Source: Sedimentisphaerales bacterium (GTDB lineage: Bacteria > Planctomycetota > Phycisphaerae > Sedimentisphaerales > SG8-4). Taken from it: a stretch of DNA of 12,848 bases. The stretch's first letter is position 1. Each line of letters starts with the position of its first letter. Positions 1 through 6,377 of this stretch are shown here, piece by piece. Both the position numbers and the translations under genes were made by a program. Location of the stretch: contig JAFGCA010000149.1 in NCBI GenBank assembly GCA_016932895.1, forward strand, positions 1 to 12,848, read 5' to 3'. The notes below the pieces were generated by a model. That model was given only the letters and a program-made list of their open reading frames with translations. It made no database searches and had not been told where the DNA came from.

Positions 1-1557
1 ATCGGCCAGTGGGAATCGCGGCGCCCGGACGGCACGCACGCCGATCTGATCGGGCGCGTTCTGAACGTTGCAGACGGGGGCGCGATCGGCGAGCATGCCA
101 CGCAGGTGGCCGGCACGATGATCGGCGACGGCAGTCTGCTTGAGAACCGGACGTATCGAGGCGTCGCGCCCGGCGCTGTGCTGGCGTCCTTCCCCGCCTG
201 GGAGGACACCGCCGAGCTGCGCCGGCAGTACCGCCAGGCAATCGAGCTCTATGGGATCGATATTGCCAATAACTCATGGGGCAAGGTCGAGTGGCACGTC
301 TACAAGGACTACGCCGCCGCGATGGACGACATCGTCCGCGGGTCGCTGGGCAAACGGCTGCCGATCGTGTGGGCCGCGGGCAATGAGGGCCGCTGGGGCA
401 CGATCCTGTGCACCGCGGTCGCCAAGAACGTCGTCACGGTCGGCGCGACGAATTCCGACGACCACTCGCTGTGGGCCTGGAGCAACAAGGGCCCGACCGA
501 GGACGGGCGGATCAAGCCGGAACTCGTCGCGCCCGGCTGCGAGACCGGCAACGGCGGCATCTGGTCCACGCTGCCGGACAACCGCTACGGCTACCCCGTC
601 GGCGGCGGGTGCGGCACCTCGCTGGCGGCGCCCTCCGTCACCGGGACGATGGCCCTGATCCTCGAGGACTGGCGGGCCCTTCACGGCGGCGACCCGCTGC
701 CGTCGACGCTCAAGGGTCTGCTGATCCACACGGCCCTGGATTTGGGAAATCCGGGTCCGGATTATGCCCACGGCTACGGCCTGATCGACGCGAGACGAGC
801 GATCGACCTCGTCCGCGCCGACACGATCGACGAGGTGATCGTCGAGGACATGATTCTCGATCAGGGCCAGCGGCATCTGTACACGATCGAACTGCCCCCG
901 GACGAGAAGGAGCTGAAGATCACGCTGGTTTGGGACGATTACCCGGCGGACCCGCTGGCCGCCCACGCGCTGGTGAACGACCTGGACCTCGTCGTGACGG
1001 GTCCGGACGGCAGGCGGCATTACCCCTGGACGCTGGACCCGTACCTGCCGGAAGGACCCGCCGTGCGGATGCAGGCCGATCGCACGAACAACGTGGAACA
1101 GGTCGTCATCGAGAACCCGCGAAAGGGGACCTGGCAGATCACGGTCTGGGGCGCGACGGTGCCGCAGCGGGATCAGACATACTCCCTGCTGACCAGCCGG
1201 GCCGGTCTGGCCTCGACGCTGCCGGGCGAGACCCTGATCTCCGTCGTGGGCCGCCTCGGCGGCGTGGTGGCCGAGTTCGACGACATGGGCAACCTCATCC
1301 TGCAAGGGGGTTTGATCGGAGAGACCGAAGACACGCCGCCGGCCGGGGCTTTTCTGCTGTGGGCTCCCGATCGAACGACGGTGGGCTACATCGACCTCGC
1401 CGGCAACCTGAGCATCCAGGGCCGCCTGGCCGAGCTGGCGCATTGCACCCCCATCTCCGGCGGCTTCTGCCTGAAAGATGCGTTCGGCGACGCGGTCGCC
1501 TGCATCGATCCCGCCGGCAACCTCTGCTTAGCCGGCCGCCTCTACCACAATCCCTGA
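1..1557 (+). CDS. Subtilisin-like serine protease (S8), 5'-truncated, with C-terminal 38-residue repeats
   Basis: The frame is open from the window edge, so 518 residues are visible and the N-terminus (signal peptide, any propeptide) is missing. S8 landmarks appear in order: catalytic His in GEHATQVAGT (codon 94-96), oxyanion Asn in AAGNEG (codon 382-384) and nucleophile Ser in GCGTSLAAPS (codon 619-621). About 841-1170 encodes a beta-rich domain (NDLDLVVTGPDG, then NNVEQVVIENP and GTWQITVWG) like the C-terminal barrel of KP-43-type subtilases. From 1267 onward comes a tandem array with a 38-residue period. The catalytic Asp should lie at the extreme left edge, where the frame reads IGQWES: a Glu stands where related enzymes usually have WD. 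The likely role is extracellular or surface proteolysis. The S8 assignment is firm; substrate and anchoring are unknown. Confidence 0.93.
   Translation: MGQWESRRPDGTHADLIGRVLNVADGGAIGEHATQVAGTMIGDGSLLENRTYRGVAPGAVLASFPAWEDTAELRRQYRQAIELYGIDIANNSWGKVEWHVYKDYAAAMDDIVRGSLGKRLPIVWAAGNEGRWGTILCTAVAKNVVTVGATNSDDHSLWAWSNKGPTEDGRIKPELVAPGCETGNGGIWSTLPDNRYGYPVGGGCGTSLAAPSVTGTMALILEDWRALHGGDPLPSTLKGLLIHTALDLGNPGPDYAHGYGLIDARRAIDLVRADTIDEVIVEDMILDQGQRHLYTIELPPDEKELKITLVWDDYPADPLAAHALVNDLDLVVTGPDGRRHYPWTLDPYLPEGPAVRMQADRTNNVEQVVIENPRKGTWQITVWGATVPQRDQTYSLLTSRAGLASTLPGETLISVVGRLGGVVAEFDDMGNLILQGGLIGETEDTPPAGAFLLWAPDRTTVGYIDLAGNLSIQGRLAELAHCTPISGGFCLKDAFGDAVACIDPAGNLCLAGRLYHNP
1267..1542 (+). repeat. Protein tandem repeat, 38-residue period, at the protease C-terminus
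   Basis: Three 16-residue cores begin at 1267, 1381 and 1495, exactly 114 nt apart: VAEFDDMGNLILQGGL, VGYIDLAGNLSIQGRL and VACIDPAGNLCLAGRL. The shared pattern is V-x-x-[IF]-D-x-x-G-N-L-x-[IL]-x-G-x-L. The two 22-residue linkers also align (a Pro, then G-[AG]-F-x-L, then V), so the unit is two full repeats plus a final half. Alternating hydrophobic residues suggest beta-hairpins or a small solenoid. Surface attachment is a guess. The repeat itself is read directly from the sequence. Confidence 0.85.
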
Positions 1558-1600
1558 CCCGCCCGCGGGCCCTTCCCGGACTCTGCCGGATGACAGATGC

Positions 1601-1654
1601 GTAAAGAGTTGAGAGTTGACCCCAAGACGTCGGGGTCAACTCTCAACTCTTTAC
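1601..1654. repeat. Perfect 23-bp palindrome (REPIN-like), left end of element
   Basis: Left arm 1601-1623 and right arm 1632-1654 are exact reverse complements with loop AAGACGTC. Each arm carries the heptamer AGAGTTG twice in tandem (1605-1611 and 1612-1618 in the left arm) followed by ACCCC. It lies 44 nt after the protease stop, so its transcript could fold into a very stable hairpin that also ends or protects the protease mRNA. No T-run follows, so it is not a canonical intrinsic terminator. Confidence 0.9.
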
Positions 1655-1728
1655 ACCCGCGTACTCTTCCGAATTCTGGTATGAAATGACCCTGTACATC
1701 TCGGGCGAACTGAGGTAACATTCGGGGC

Positions 1729-2691
1729 ATGAGCAGGCCGATTCGTATCGAATTCGAAGACGCTGCTTACCATGTGACAGCGAGAGGCAACGAGCAGCGA
1801 CCCATCTTCCGTGACGACGCGGATCGCGCCAATCTTCTCAAGACATTGGCGCAGATGTGCGACCAGTTCGGCGTCGTGACACACGTCTACTGCCTGATGC
1901 CCAACCATTATCACCTCGTGATACAGACACCCCGAGCGAACCTCAGTCAGGCCATGGGTTGGCTGCAAACGACATACACCGTGCGTTTCAATCATCGCCA
2001 CCAGCGAAGCGGCCACCTGTTTCAAGGCCGGTTCAAGGCGCACCTGATCGACGCCGACACCTATGCCCGCCGATTGGTGCAATACATCCATCTGAATCCC
2101 GTTCGACCGCGGGACAAGACCTCGCCGATACCGACCGGCCGACACGACGAATTGCGGACCTTTGCCTGGTCGAGCCATCGGGCCTATGCAGGATACCTCA
2201 GTCCCAGGCAGCGACTGCCATGGCTTTGCCTCGATTGGCTCTGGTACTTCGGCCGCACTCCGCAGGAAGCCCACCGACAATACCGCCGCCAGGTGGCCCG
2301 ATGCTTCGGATGCCGTCTCGACAATCCGTTCGCGGAGGTGCGAGGCGGTCTGGTGTTGGGCAACGAGAACCTCTGGACCCGCGCCAAGGAAATCGTCGCA
2401 CGGTCCTCCGGTCAACAGGAGATCTGCTGGAAACGCCACGCTCGAAGGACTGAGCTGTCGCTCGCAGTGGAACGCTTGCTGACAGATGAGCCTGACCGGC
2501 GGGTCCAGGTGTGGCTTCGGGTACGGCTCGCGGGAGAACGCATGGTCGATGTGGCTCGCAGTCTCGGTTACGCCAACGGTAGCGCCGTCCACCAAGTCGT
2601 CAGGCGACTCGAGGCCCAGCAGCGGCGTGATGCGGACCTGGCACGGAAACTGCACCGACTTGCGGACACCGTTCGGGGTGTAAAGAGTTGA
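1729..2691 (+). CDS. IS200-like/RAYT-family Y1 transposase
   Basis: A 320-residue single-strand DNA transposase of the Y1 HUH class. The metal-binding HUH motif is at residues 60-62 (NHYHLV) and the likely catalytic Tyr is Y119 in QYIHLNPVR. The typical GHLFQGRFK segment (95-103) and WSSHRAYAG (147-155) follow. Residues about 245-300 look like a helix-turn-helix (VDVARSLGYANGSAVHQVVRRL), an extension common in longer members. The ATG at 1729 has a GAGG about 15 nt upstream and starts with the family-typical PIRIEFEDAAYHVTARGN. The gene reads into the right-hand repeat, so its last residues (VKS) and TGA stop lie inside that repeat. Such enzymes cut and join REP-like hairpins. All motifs are intact, so it is probably functional. 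Confidence 0.92.
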   Translation: MSRPIRIEFEDAAYHVTARGNEQRPIFRDDADRANLLKTLAQMCDQFGVVTHVYCLMPNHYHLVIQTPRANLSQAMGWLQTTYTVRFNHRHQRSGHLFQGRFKAHLIDADTYARRLVQYIHLNPVRPRDKTSPIPTGRHDELRTFAWSSHRAYAGYLSPRQRLPWLCLDWLWYFGRTPQEAHRQYRRQVARCFGCRLDNPFAEVRGGLVLGNENLWTRAKEIVARSSGQQEICWKRHARRTELSLAVERLLTDEPDRRVQVWLRVRLAGERMVDVARSLGYANGSAVHQVVRRLEAQQRRDADLARKLHRLADTVRGVKS

Positions 2692-2702
2692 GAGTTGACC
2701 CC
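2676..2702 (-). repeat. Right terminal inverted repeat, overlapping the transposase stop codon
   Basis: These 27 nt are the exact reverse complement of 1632-1658; identity stops at 1631/2703 and 1659/2675. The transposase codons GTA AAG AGT and its stop TGA (2689-2691) lie within the repeat. Unlike the left end, no partner arm follows, so the right end is a half-site. Confidence 0.88.
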
Positions 2703-2759
2703 CTTACCTCGCTTGCCCCTGGCCTTGGTCCGGCCGGGAGGGTCTGCGGGGTCTCCTCA

Positions 2760-2788
2760 TTGGCGTCGCTCGCCCGGGACGTTATACT
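2760..2788 (+). promoter_or_regulatory. Sigma70-like promoter of the antiporter gene
   Basis: TTGGCG at 2760-2765 and TATACT at 2783-2788 are separated by 17 nt, the optimal spacing. The predicted transcript start is near 2795, about 50 nt before the antiporter ATG. It lies just outside the mobile element. Confidence 0.55.
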
Positions 2789-2796
2789 CAAACCGG

Positions 2797-2814
2797 CGCG
2801 GTGAGAACACCGCG
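2797..2814 (+). promoter_or_regulatory. Hairpin at the start of the antiporter leader
   Basis: CGCGGTG and CACCGCG form a perfect 7-bp stem around the loop AGAA, within a few bases of the predicted transcript start. A 5'-terminal hairpin can stabilise mRNA; a DNA-level operator is also possible. Confidence 0.4.
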
Positions 2815-2845
2815 ATACGAATCCTTGGCAAGGTGGAGATAGAGG

Positions 2846-4327
2846 ATGTCGGGGGTCATCGATGCCATACCGATACATTATTCGATCCTGGGAGTCGCGC
2901 TGCTGCTGCTGGCCAGCATTCTGGCGAGCAAGGCCTCCGAGCGTCTGGGGGTGCCCGCGCTATTGATGTTCCTGTTCATCGGTATGCTCGCGGGCTCCGA
3001 AGGTCCCGGCGGCATTCATTTCGACAACCCGTATCTCGTCCGCCTTCTGGGCACCTTCGCACTGTCCTACATCCTGTTTGCAGGCGGTCTGGACACCGAG
3101 TGGGGGAGCGTGCGCCCCGTCTTTCGCAGTGGCATGATCCTGGCGACGGCCGGAGTCCTTCTGACCGCGGCCTTCGTGGGCGTCTTCGCCGTCCTGGTCC
3201 TGGGGTTCACCTGGTTGGAAGGATTGCTGCTCGGCTCGGTCATGTCTTCCACCGATGCGGCGGCCATCTTCGCCGTGCTGCGGTCCCGAAACGTCAGCAT
3301 GAAAGGACAACTGAAGCCCCTGCTCGAACTGGAATCCGCCAGCAACGATCCGATGGCTGTCTTTCTCACCGTCACGATGCTGACCCTGCTGAGTGACCCC
3401 TCGGTGCCATGGTGGTCTGCATTTCCCGCCTTCGTCAAACAAATGCTCATCGGCGGCGCGATGGGCCTGCTGCTCGGCAAGGCCGCCATCTATCTGGTCA
3501 ACAGAATCCGTCTGGAATATGAAGGGCTCTATCCGGTCCTGACGATGGCGGCGGTGCTATTGGTGTTCGGGACCGCAGAGGCGGCGGGCGGTAACGGCTT
3601 TCTGGCGGTCTACCTGGCGGGCGTTGTTCTGGGCAATGCCGATTTCATCCATAAGCGAAGCCTGGAGCGATTTCACGACGGGCTCTCCTGGCTGATGCAG
3701 ATCGCCATGTTCCTGATGCTGGGCCTGCAAGTGTTCCCGTCCCATCTGACGCCGGTGATCGGCCCGGGGCTTCTGCTGTCGGCGTTCCTCATGCTGGCCG
3801 CCCGCCCGCTGGCCGTCACGATCTGTCTCATCGGCAGCGGATTGAGTCCCCGGGAGAAGCTGCTGACCTCCTGGGCGGGACTGCGCGGGGCCGTGCCTAT
3901 CGTGCTGGCGACGTTCCCCATGACGGCCGGTGTGGCGCAGGCCGAGATGGTCTTCAATCTCGTGTTCTTCGTGGTTATCGCCTCCGTGCTCCTCCAGGGC
4001 CGGTCCCTGACGCGTGTCGCACGCTGGCTGAGACTGGACCGGCCGCTGCGAACCCGGCGACGCATGCCTCTGGAGTTCGATCGGACGGAGGGGACCCTGC
4101 GCACGTCGATGTTGGAGGTCGTCGTTGCGCCGGATTCTCCGGCGGCGGGCCAACGGATCATTCAACTGAAACTGCCTCCGGGCGCGCTCGTCGCCATGAT
4201 CCAGAGAGGCGGGGAGTACCTCGTGCCCAACGGGGGAACGGAATTCCAGCCGGGGGACGTCGTGCTCGTGCTGGGAGAGAAGGAAGCCCTTGGGACAGTG
4301 AGGCGGTTGCTGGCGTCGCGGCAGTAG
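2846..4327 (+). CDS. nhaP2: K+/H+ antiporter, CPA1 family (NhaP2/CvrA type) with TrkA-C domain
   Basis: A 493-residue inner-membrane cation/proton antiporter. About twelve hydrophobic segments span residues 13-390. CPA1 landmarks are SSTDAAAIFAVLR (134-146), the Asn-Asp pair in ESASNDPMA (N167-D168) and GLRGAVPIV (345-353). After a basic linker (RPLRTRRR), residues about 418-490 resemble a TrkA-C/RCK-C ligand-binding domain (SPAAGQRIIQLKLPPGALV, then FQPGDVVLVLG). Length and order match the NhaP2 type, which expels K+ in exchange for H+ and helps cells recover from osmotic or K+ overload. GGAGATAGAGG precedes the ATG. The gene is monocistronic behind the promoter at 2760-2788. Family is secure; exact ion (K+ or Na+) and the gene symbol are inferred. 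Confidence 0.93.
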   Translation: MSGVIDAIPIHYSILGVALLLLASILASKASERLGVPALLMFLFIGMLAGSEGPGGIHFDNPYLVRLLGTFALSYILFAGGLDTEWGSVRPVFRSGMILATAGVLLTAAFVGVFAVLVLGFTWLEGLLLGSVMSSTDAAAIFAVLRSRNVSMKGQLKPLLELESASNDPMAVFLTVTMLTLLSDPSVPWWSAFPAFVKQMLIGGAMGLLLGKAAIYLVNRIRLEYEGLYPVLTMAAVLLVFGTAEAAGGNGFLAVYLAGVVLGNADFIHKRSLERFHDGLSWLMQIAMFLMLGLQVFPSHLTPVIGPGLLLSAFLMLAARPLAVTICLIGSGLSPREKLLTSWAGLRGAVPIVLATFPMTAGVAQAEMVFNLVFFVVIASVLLQGRSLTRVARWLRLDRPLRTRRRMPLEFDRTEGTLRTSMLEVVVAPDSPAAGQRIIQLKLPPGALVAMIQRGGEYLVPNGGTEFQPGDVVLVLGEKEALGTVRRLLASRQ

Positions 4328-4579
4328 GCCTGCCCTTGAACAGATGGTTGTCAGCCGAGGCGATGCGGCACTCGGGCCCGTGAACTGGTTGTCCGGGCCG
4401 CGAGAGCCGGAACGAAACCCCGGAAGGACAGGAGCCTCAACCGACCATCGCTGGTTCCTCGGAGGACTCCGCCCATTTGCTTTCCCACGCGGTGAGACGC
4501 CAAATCACGCCGACTCGGGTTCTTGATCCGGAGGTGGAGTCCTTTCGTCTCCATCAGATCGACTGGCCGGGATGCGCTC
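4328..4579. other. Convergent intergenic spacer, no gene recognised
   Basis: This 252-bp stretch separates the antiporter from the lipoprotein gene transcribed toward it. The short open frames here show no start signals or protein-like character. I found no strong hairpin with a T-run on either strand, so how the two converging transcripts end is not visible. Confidence 0.5.
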
Positions 4580-5014
4580 CTACAAGGTAAGGCCGGACAG
4601 GTCGGCGCCCTTTTCTTTCAGCGTATCGTAGTACACCTGAAAGCGGGCCTTCAGCGCGCTCAACGACGCCTCAAGACTCTGAAGGTCTGTCTTGAGCGTT
4701 TTCGCCTCCTGTCCCAACGCCTCGGTGATCGGGATCTCCTTGACCTTGGCCGCCAGTTTCTCGATCTCTCCCTGCTTGACGAGGATGGCCTCCTTGTACT
4801 TGAGTGCCGCAGCCTTCAGACTGTCGACGGACATGGTCTGAGCTTCTGCCTGGACTTCAGGGACAGGCTTCTCGATGTCCACACTCACTGCCCTGGTCCC
4901 GGCCCCCGTCGTGCTCTGCGGCGTCCCTTCCTCGGTCTTCCTCTCGCACCCGACGGCCATGAACAAAGAGAGGATCAGCAGGCACGATACAACGTTGTGC
5001 TTTTCGGATTTCAT
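4580..5014 (-). CDS. Small coiled-coil lipoprotein, function unknown
   Basis: A 144-residue exported lipoprotein. Residues 1-23 form a lipoprotein signal with a hydrophobic core and the lipobox-like end MAVGC, making Cys23 the probable lipidated residue. A low-complexity Thr/Gly/Pro linker (about 24-55) follows. The rest (about 58-138) is strongly helical, with heptad-like spacing of Leu/Ala/Ile between charged residues (EAILVKQGEIEKLAAKV, LKTDLQSLEASLSALKARF), so a coiled coil is expected. AAAGGGG lies just upstream of the ATG. It is the last of six same-strand genes. It resembles small periplasmic coiled-coil lipoproteins in general shape only; no specific family is recognised. Confidence 0.82.
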   Translation of the reverse strand: MKSEKHNVVSCLLILSLFMAVGCERKTEEGTPQSTTGAGTRAVSVDIEKPVPEVQAEAQTMSVDSLKAAALKYKEAILVKQGEIEKLAAKVKEIPITEALGQEAKTLKTDLQSLEASLSALKARFQVYYDTLKEKGADLSGLTL

Positions 5015-5099
5015 GGTAAGCCCCTTTCAAATGCCTCATCCTCATGCATTCGCGACAGACCCTGTTGTTCCCCCTCGTCGCCCGGGGTGCATTTCTGAA

Positions 5100-5135
5100 A
5101 ACAGACGATCCTCTGTTCGGCGATCCTGACTCAGG
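5100..5135. promoter_or_regulatory. Two short dyads upstream of the coiled-coil lipoprotein
   Basis: AACAGA (5100-5105) and TCTGTT (5112-5117) form an inverted repeat with a 6-nt spacer. CCTGACTCAGG (5125-5135) is a second dyad 7 nt further on. Both lie 86-121 nt upstream of the minus-strand lipoprotein start, where an operator could sit. No regulator is identified. Confidence 0.25.
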
Positions 5136-5178
5136 TCATTCTTTGCAGAGTTGGCGATATCGAAATGGCGACGTATTG

Positions 5179-5463
5179 TTACTTGTTCATTGCCTTCTTG
5201 ATAAGACCTATGATCGCCATCAGGATGCCACCACCCACACCGCCGCTTGCGAGACTTCCCACGATACTGCCAATATCCATCCCACCGTTGCCGGTGGCCA
5301 CGCCAAGAAGACCGAGCAGTTGACCGCCAATTCCACCACCAACAATGCCGGCGATCGAATTCCCGAGCGTCCCTAAGGACAGTTGCTTCATCAAACCGCC
5401 CGCCACATTTCCGCCAACAGCGCCGCTCACTAATTGGATTATCAACGGCAGCAGGTTTTCCAT
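5179..5463 (-). CDS. Small glycine-zipper membrane protein, function unknown
   Basis: A 94-residue hydrophobic protein almost free of charge until its basic end (GLIKKAMNK). It is rich in small-xxx-small patterns: SGAVGGNVAGGL (13-24), AGIVGGGIGGQLLG and SLASGGVGGGILMAIIG. These glycine zippers suggest closely packed transmembrane helices, perhaps two or three. AAAGGAAAG lies 4 nt before the ATG. Small glycine-zipper proteins are often general-stress or membrane-insertion proteins, but I cannot name a family. The surroundings (lipoproteins, MscL, antiporter) fit an envelope-stress role by association only. Confidence 0.82.
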   Translation of the reverse strand: MENLLPLIIQLVSGAVGGNVAGGLMKQLSLGTLGNSIAGIVGGGIGGQLLGLLGVATGNGGMDIGSIVGSLASGGVGGGILMAIIGLIKKAMNK

Positions 5464-5595
5464 CGTACTTTCCTTTCAGGCTAATAGGACTTGTCTGCTT
5501 TCGTGGCGGATAGTTGTCAACCGCGGTGCCAGAGACACTACAGGCCCCCCGCCGTTGGCGGCTATCCCTGGTCTTGCTTTCGCGTCTTTCGACGG

Positions 5596-6006
5596 TCAGT
5601 ATTCAACCGCGGCCGGCAGTGTCTTGGCCTGTTCAATCCAATCAGCCACAACCACCTCCGTCGGTACGCGACGCGTGAGTTTCTTCTCCGCGTTGATTTC
5701 GGTCATCTTCTTCACCAGATTGGCCGCGATGCGGTGCTTGAGTTCCTTGACCGTGTCAACACCAGACGCCTCCAGAAGCTCGGAAAACTCTGAACCGATG
5801 CCTTTGATGCGATACAGGTCGACCATATTCACCCACTTGAGAATCAGGGCCTCGCTTATACCGGTCTTCTGGGCAAGCTCGGTTCGGCCTTTCTTCGTCT
5901 TCCCCTCGGACAGTAACTGGTCGGTGTTATTCACGCCGACGGTCCGGAGTTTCTCACCATACGCTGGGCCGATGCCCTCGACATCTTCGATTTTGTACTG
6001 TGCCAT
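5596..6006 (-). CDS. DUF4332 helix-hairpin-helix protein
   Basis: A 136-residue protein with two helix-hairpin-helix-like units: IEDVEGIGPAYGEKLRTVGV (about 6-25) and YRIKGIGSEFSELLEASGV (about 65-83). This is typical of DUF4332 proteins, whose repeats resemble the GIGP hairpins of DNA-binding proteins. A basic helical stretch (about 86-113) and an acidic/hydrophobic tail follow. No signal peptide is seen, so it should be cytoplasmic. The start chosen is the ATG at 6006, 8 nt after AAAGGAG; an in-frame GTG at 6015 overlaps that ribosome site and is rejected. Binding of DNA or RNA is plausible from the fold, but its role is unknown. It is an outlier among mostly envelope neighbours. Confidence 0.88.
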   Translation of the reverse strand: MAQYKIEDVEGIGPAYGEKLRTVGVNNTDQLLSEGKTKKGRTELAQKTGISEALILKWVNMVDLYRIKGIGSEFSELLEASGVDTVKELKHRIAANLVKKMTEINAEKKLTRRVPTEVVVADWIEQAKTLPAAVEY

Positions 6007-6046
6007 TGTCAGCACTCCTTTCGTCTGAAATCCTATACGACTCTCG

Positions 6047-6076
6047 ATTAGAAACTCCTGTACTCCTGGTAATCAA
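6047..6076 (-). promoter_or_regulatory. Likely promoter of the DUF4332 gene
   Basis: On the minus strand TTGATT (6071-6076) and TCTAAT (6047-6052) are 18 nt apart. This predicts a transcript start near 6040 and a leader of about 34 nt. The match to sigma70 consensus is moderate. Confidence 0.42.
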
Positions 6077-6377
6077 CCACGCCCACGGGCCGTGGCATTT
6101 AAGAAGGCCCGCCCAGACGGGCCGAGTTCGCGGTGAGGCCCTGGGGGACGACAACAGACTGTTTTGGCAGCGACATGGAGTGACATCCTACCTTCTTGCT
6201 CCCAACGGGTCGCCTCCCGAGTTCTCTGCCCAATCGGACAGCCGTGTGCAGGAAGCCAGGTCGGGCTCGCCCAAGCAAGCGAGCCCGACCAGCCAAGTGT
6301 GGTTGTGACACCCGATGATTGCGCCACTGCCAAGCACGCGCTTGGTGTTCGGCTTCTTGGCGTCCCGACAAAGCCTG
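6077..6377. other. Intergenic region with two GC-rich hairpins, no gene recognised
   Basis: About 300 bp between the DUF11 lipoprotein stop and the DUF4332 promoter. GGCCCG/CGGGCC (6106-6123, loop CCCAGA) is a 6-bp hairpin; a longer one lies at 6259-6290. Short open frames are present on both strands but lack plausible starts and protein-like composition. Confidence 0.5.
6259..6290 (-). terminator. 12-bp perfect hairpin downstream of the DUF11 lipoprotein
   Basis: GGTCGGGCTCGC (6259-6270) and its exact reverse complement (6279-6290) enclose an 8-nt loop, about 90 nt past the minus-strand DUF11 stop. No T-run follows on either strand, so it may be a weak terminator or an mRNA 3'-end stabiliser. 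Confidence 0.45.

Larger units (their letters stand above)
1601..2702 (+). mobile_element. RAYT/REPIN-like element: repeat palindrome + transposase + terminal repeat
   Basis: Three copies of one repeat bracket the IS200-like transposase. Copies at 1601-1623 and 1632-1654 are inverted around an 8-nt loop and form a perfect 23-bp palindrome. Copy three, 2676-2702, is a perfect 27-nt inverted match to 1632-1658, so the stretch 1632-2702 has terminal inverted repeats. This resembles the REPIN (paired inverted REPs) plus RAYT arrangement known from other bacteria. Flanking duplications are not expected for this enzyme class and none were seen. Outer boundaries are inferred from the repeats only. 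Confidence 0.7.

Noticed and set aside
274..1443. Long minus-strand open frame opposite the protease
   Set aside because: Frames of this kind arise opposite GC-rich genes; the plus frame carries the S8 motifs and the minus frame is Arg/Gln/Asp-rich with no domain.
1651..2655. Long minus-strand open frame opposite the transposase
   Set aside because: The plus frame has the complete HUH and Tyr motifs; the minus frame shows none and has no ribosome site.
4344..4526. Small open frame between the antiporter and the coiled-coil lipoprotein
   Set aside because: No ribosome site, Arg/Pro/Gly-rich composition typical of random GC-rich frames, and no recognisable domain.
5516..5531. Sigma54-like site upstream of the glycine-zipper gene (TGGCAC-N5-TTGA on the minus strand)
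   Set aside because: The -24 GG fits, but the essential -12 GC is GA. The embedded TTGACA also lacks a -10 box at 16-18 nt.
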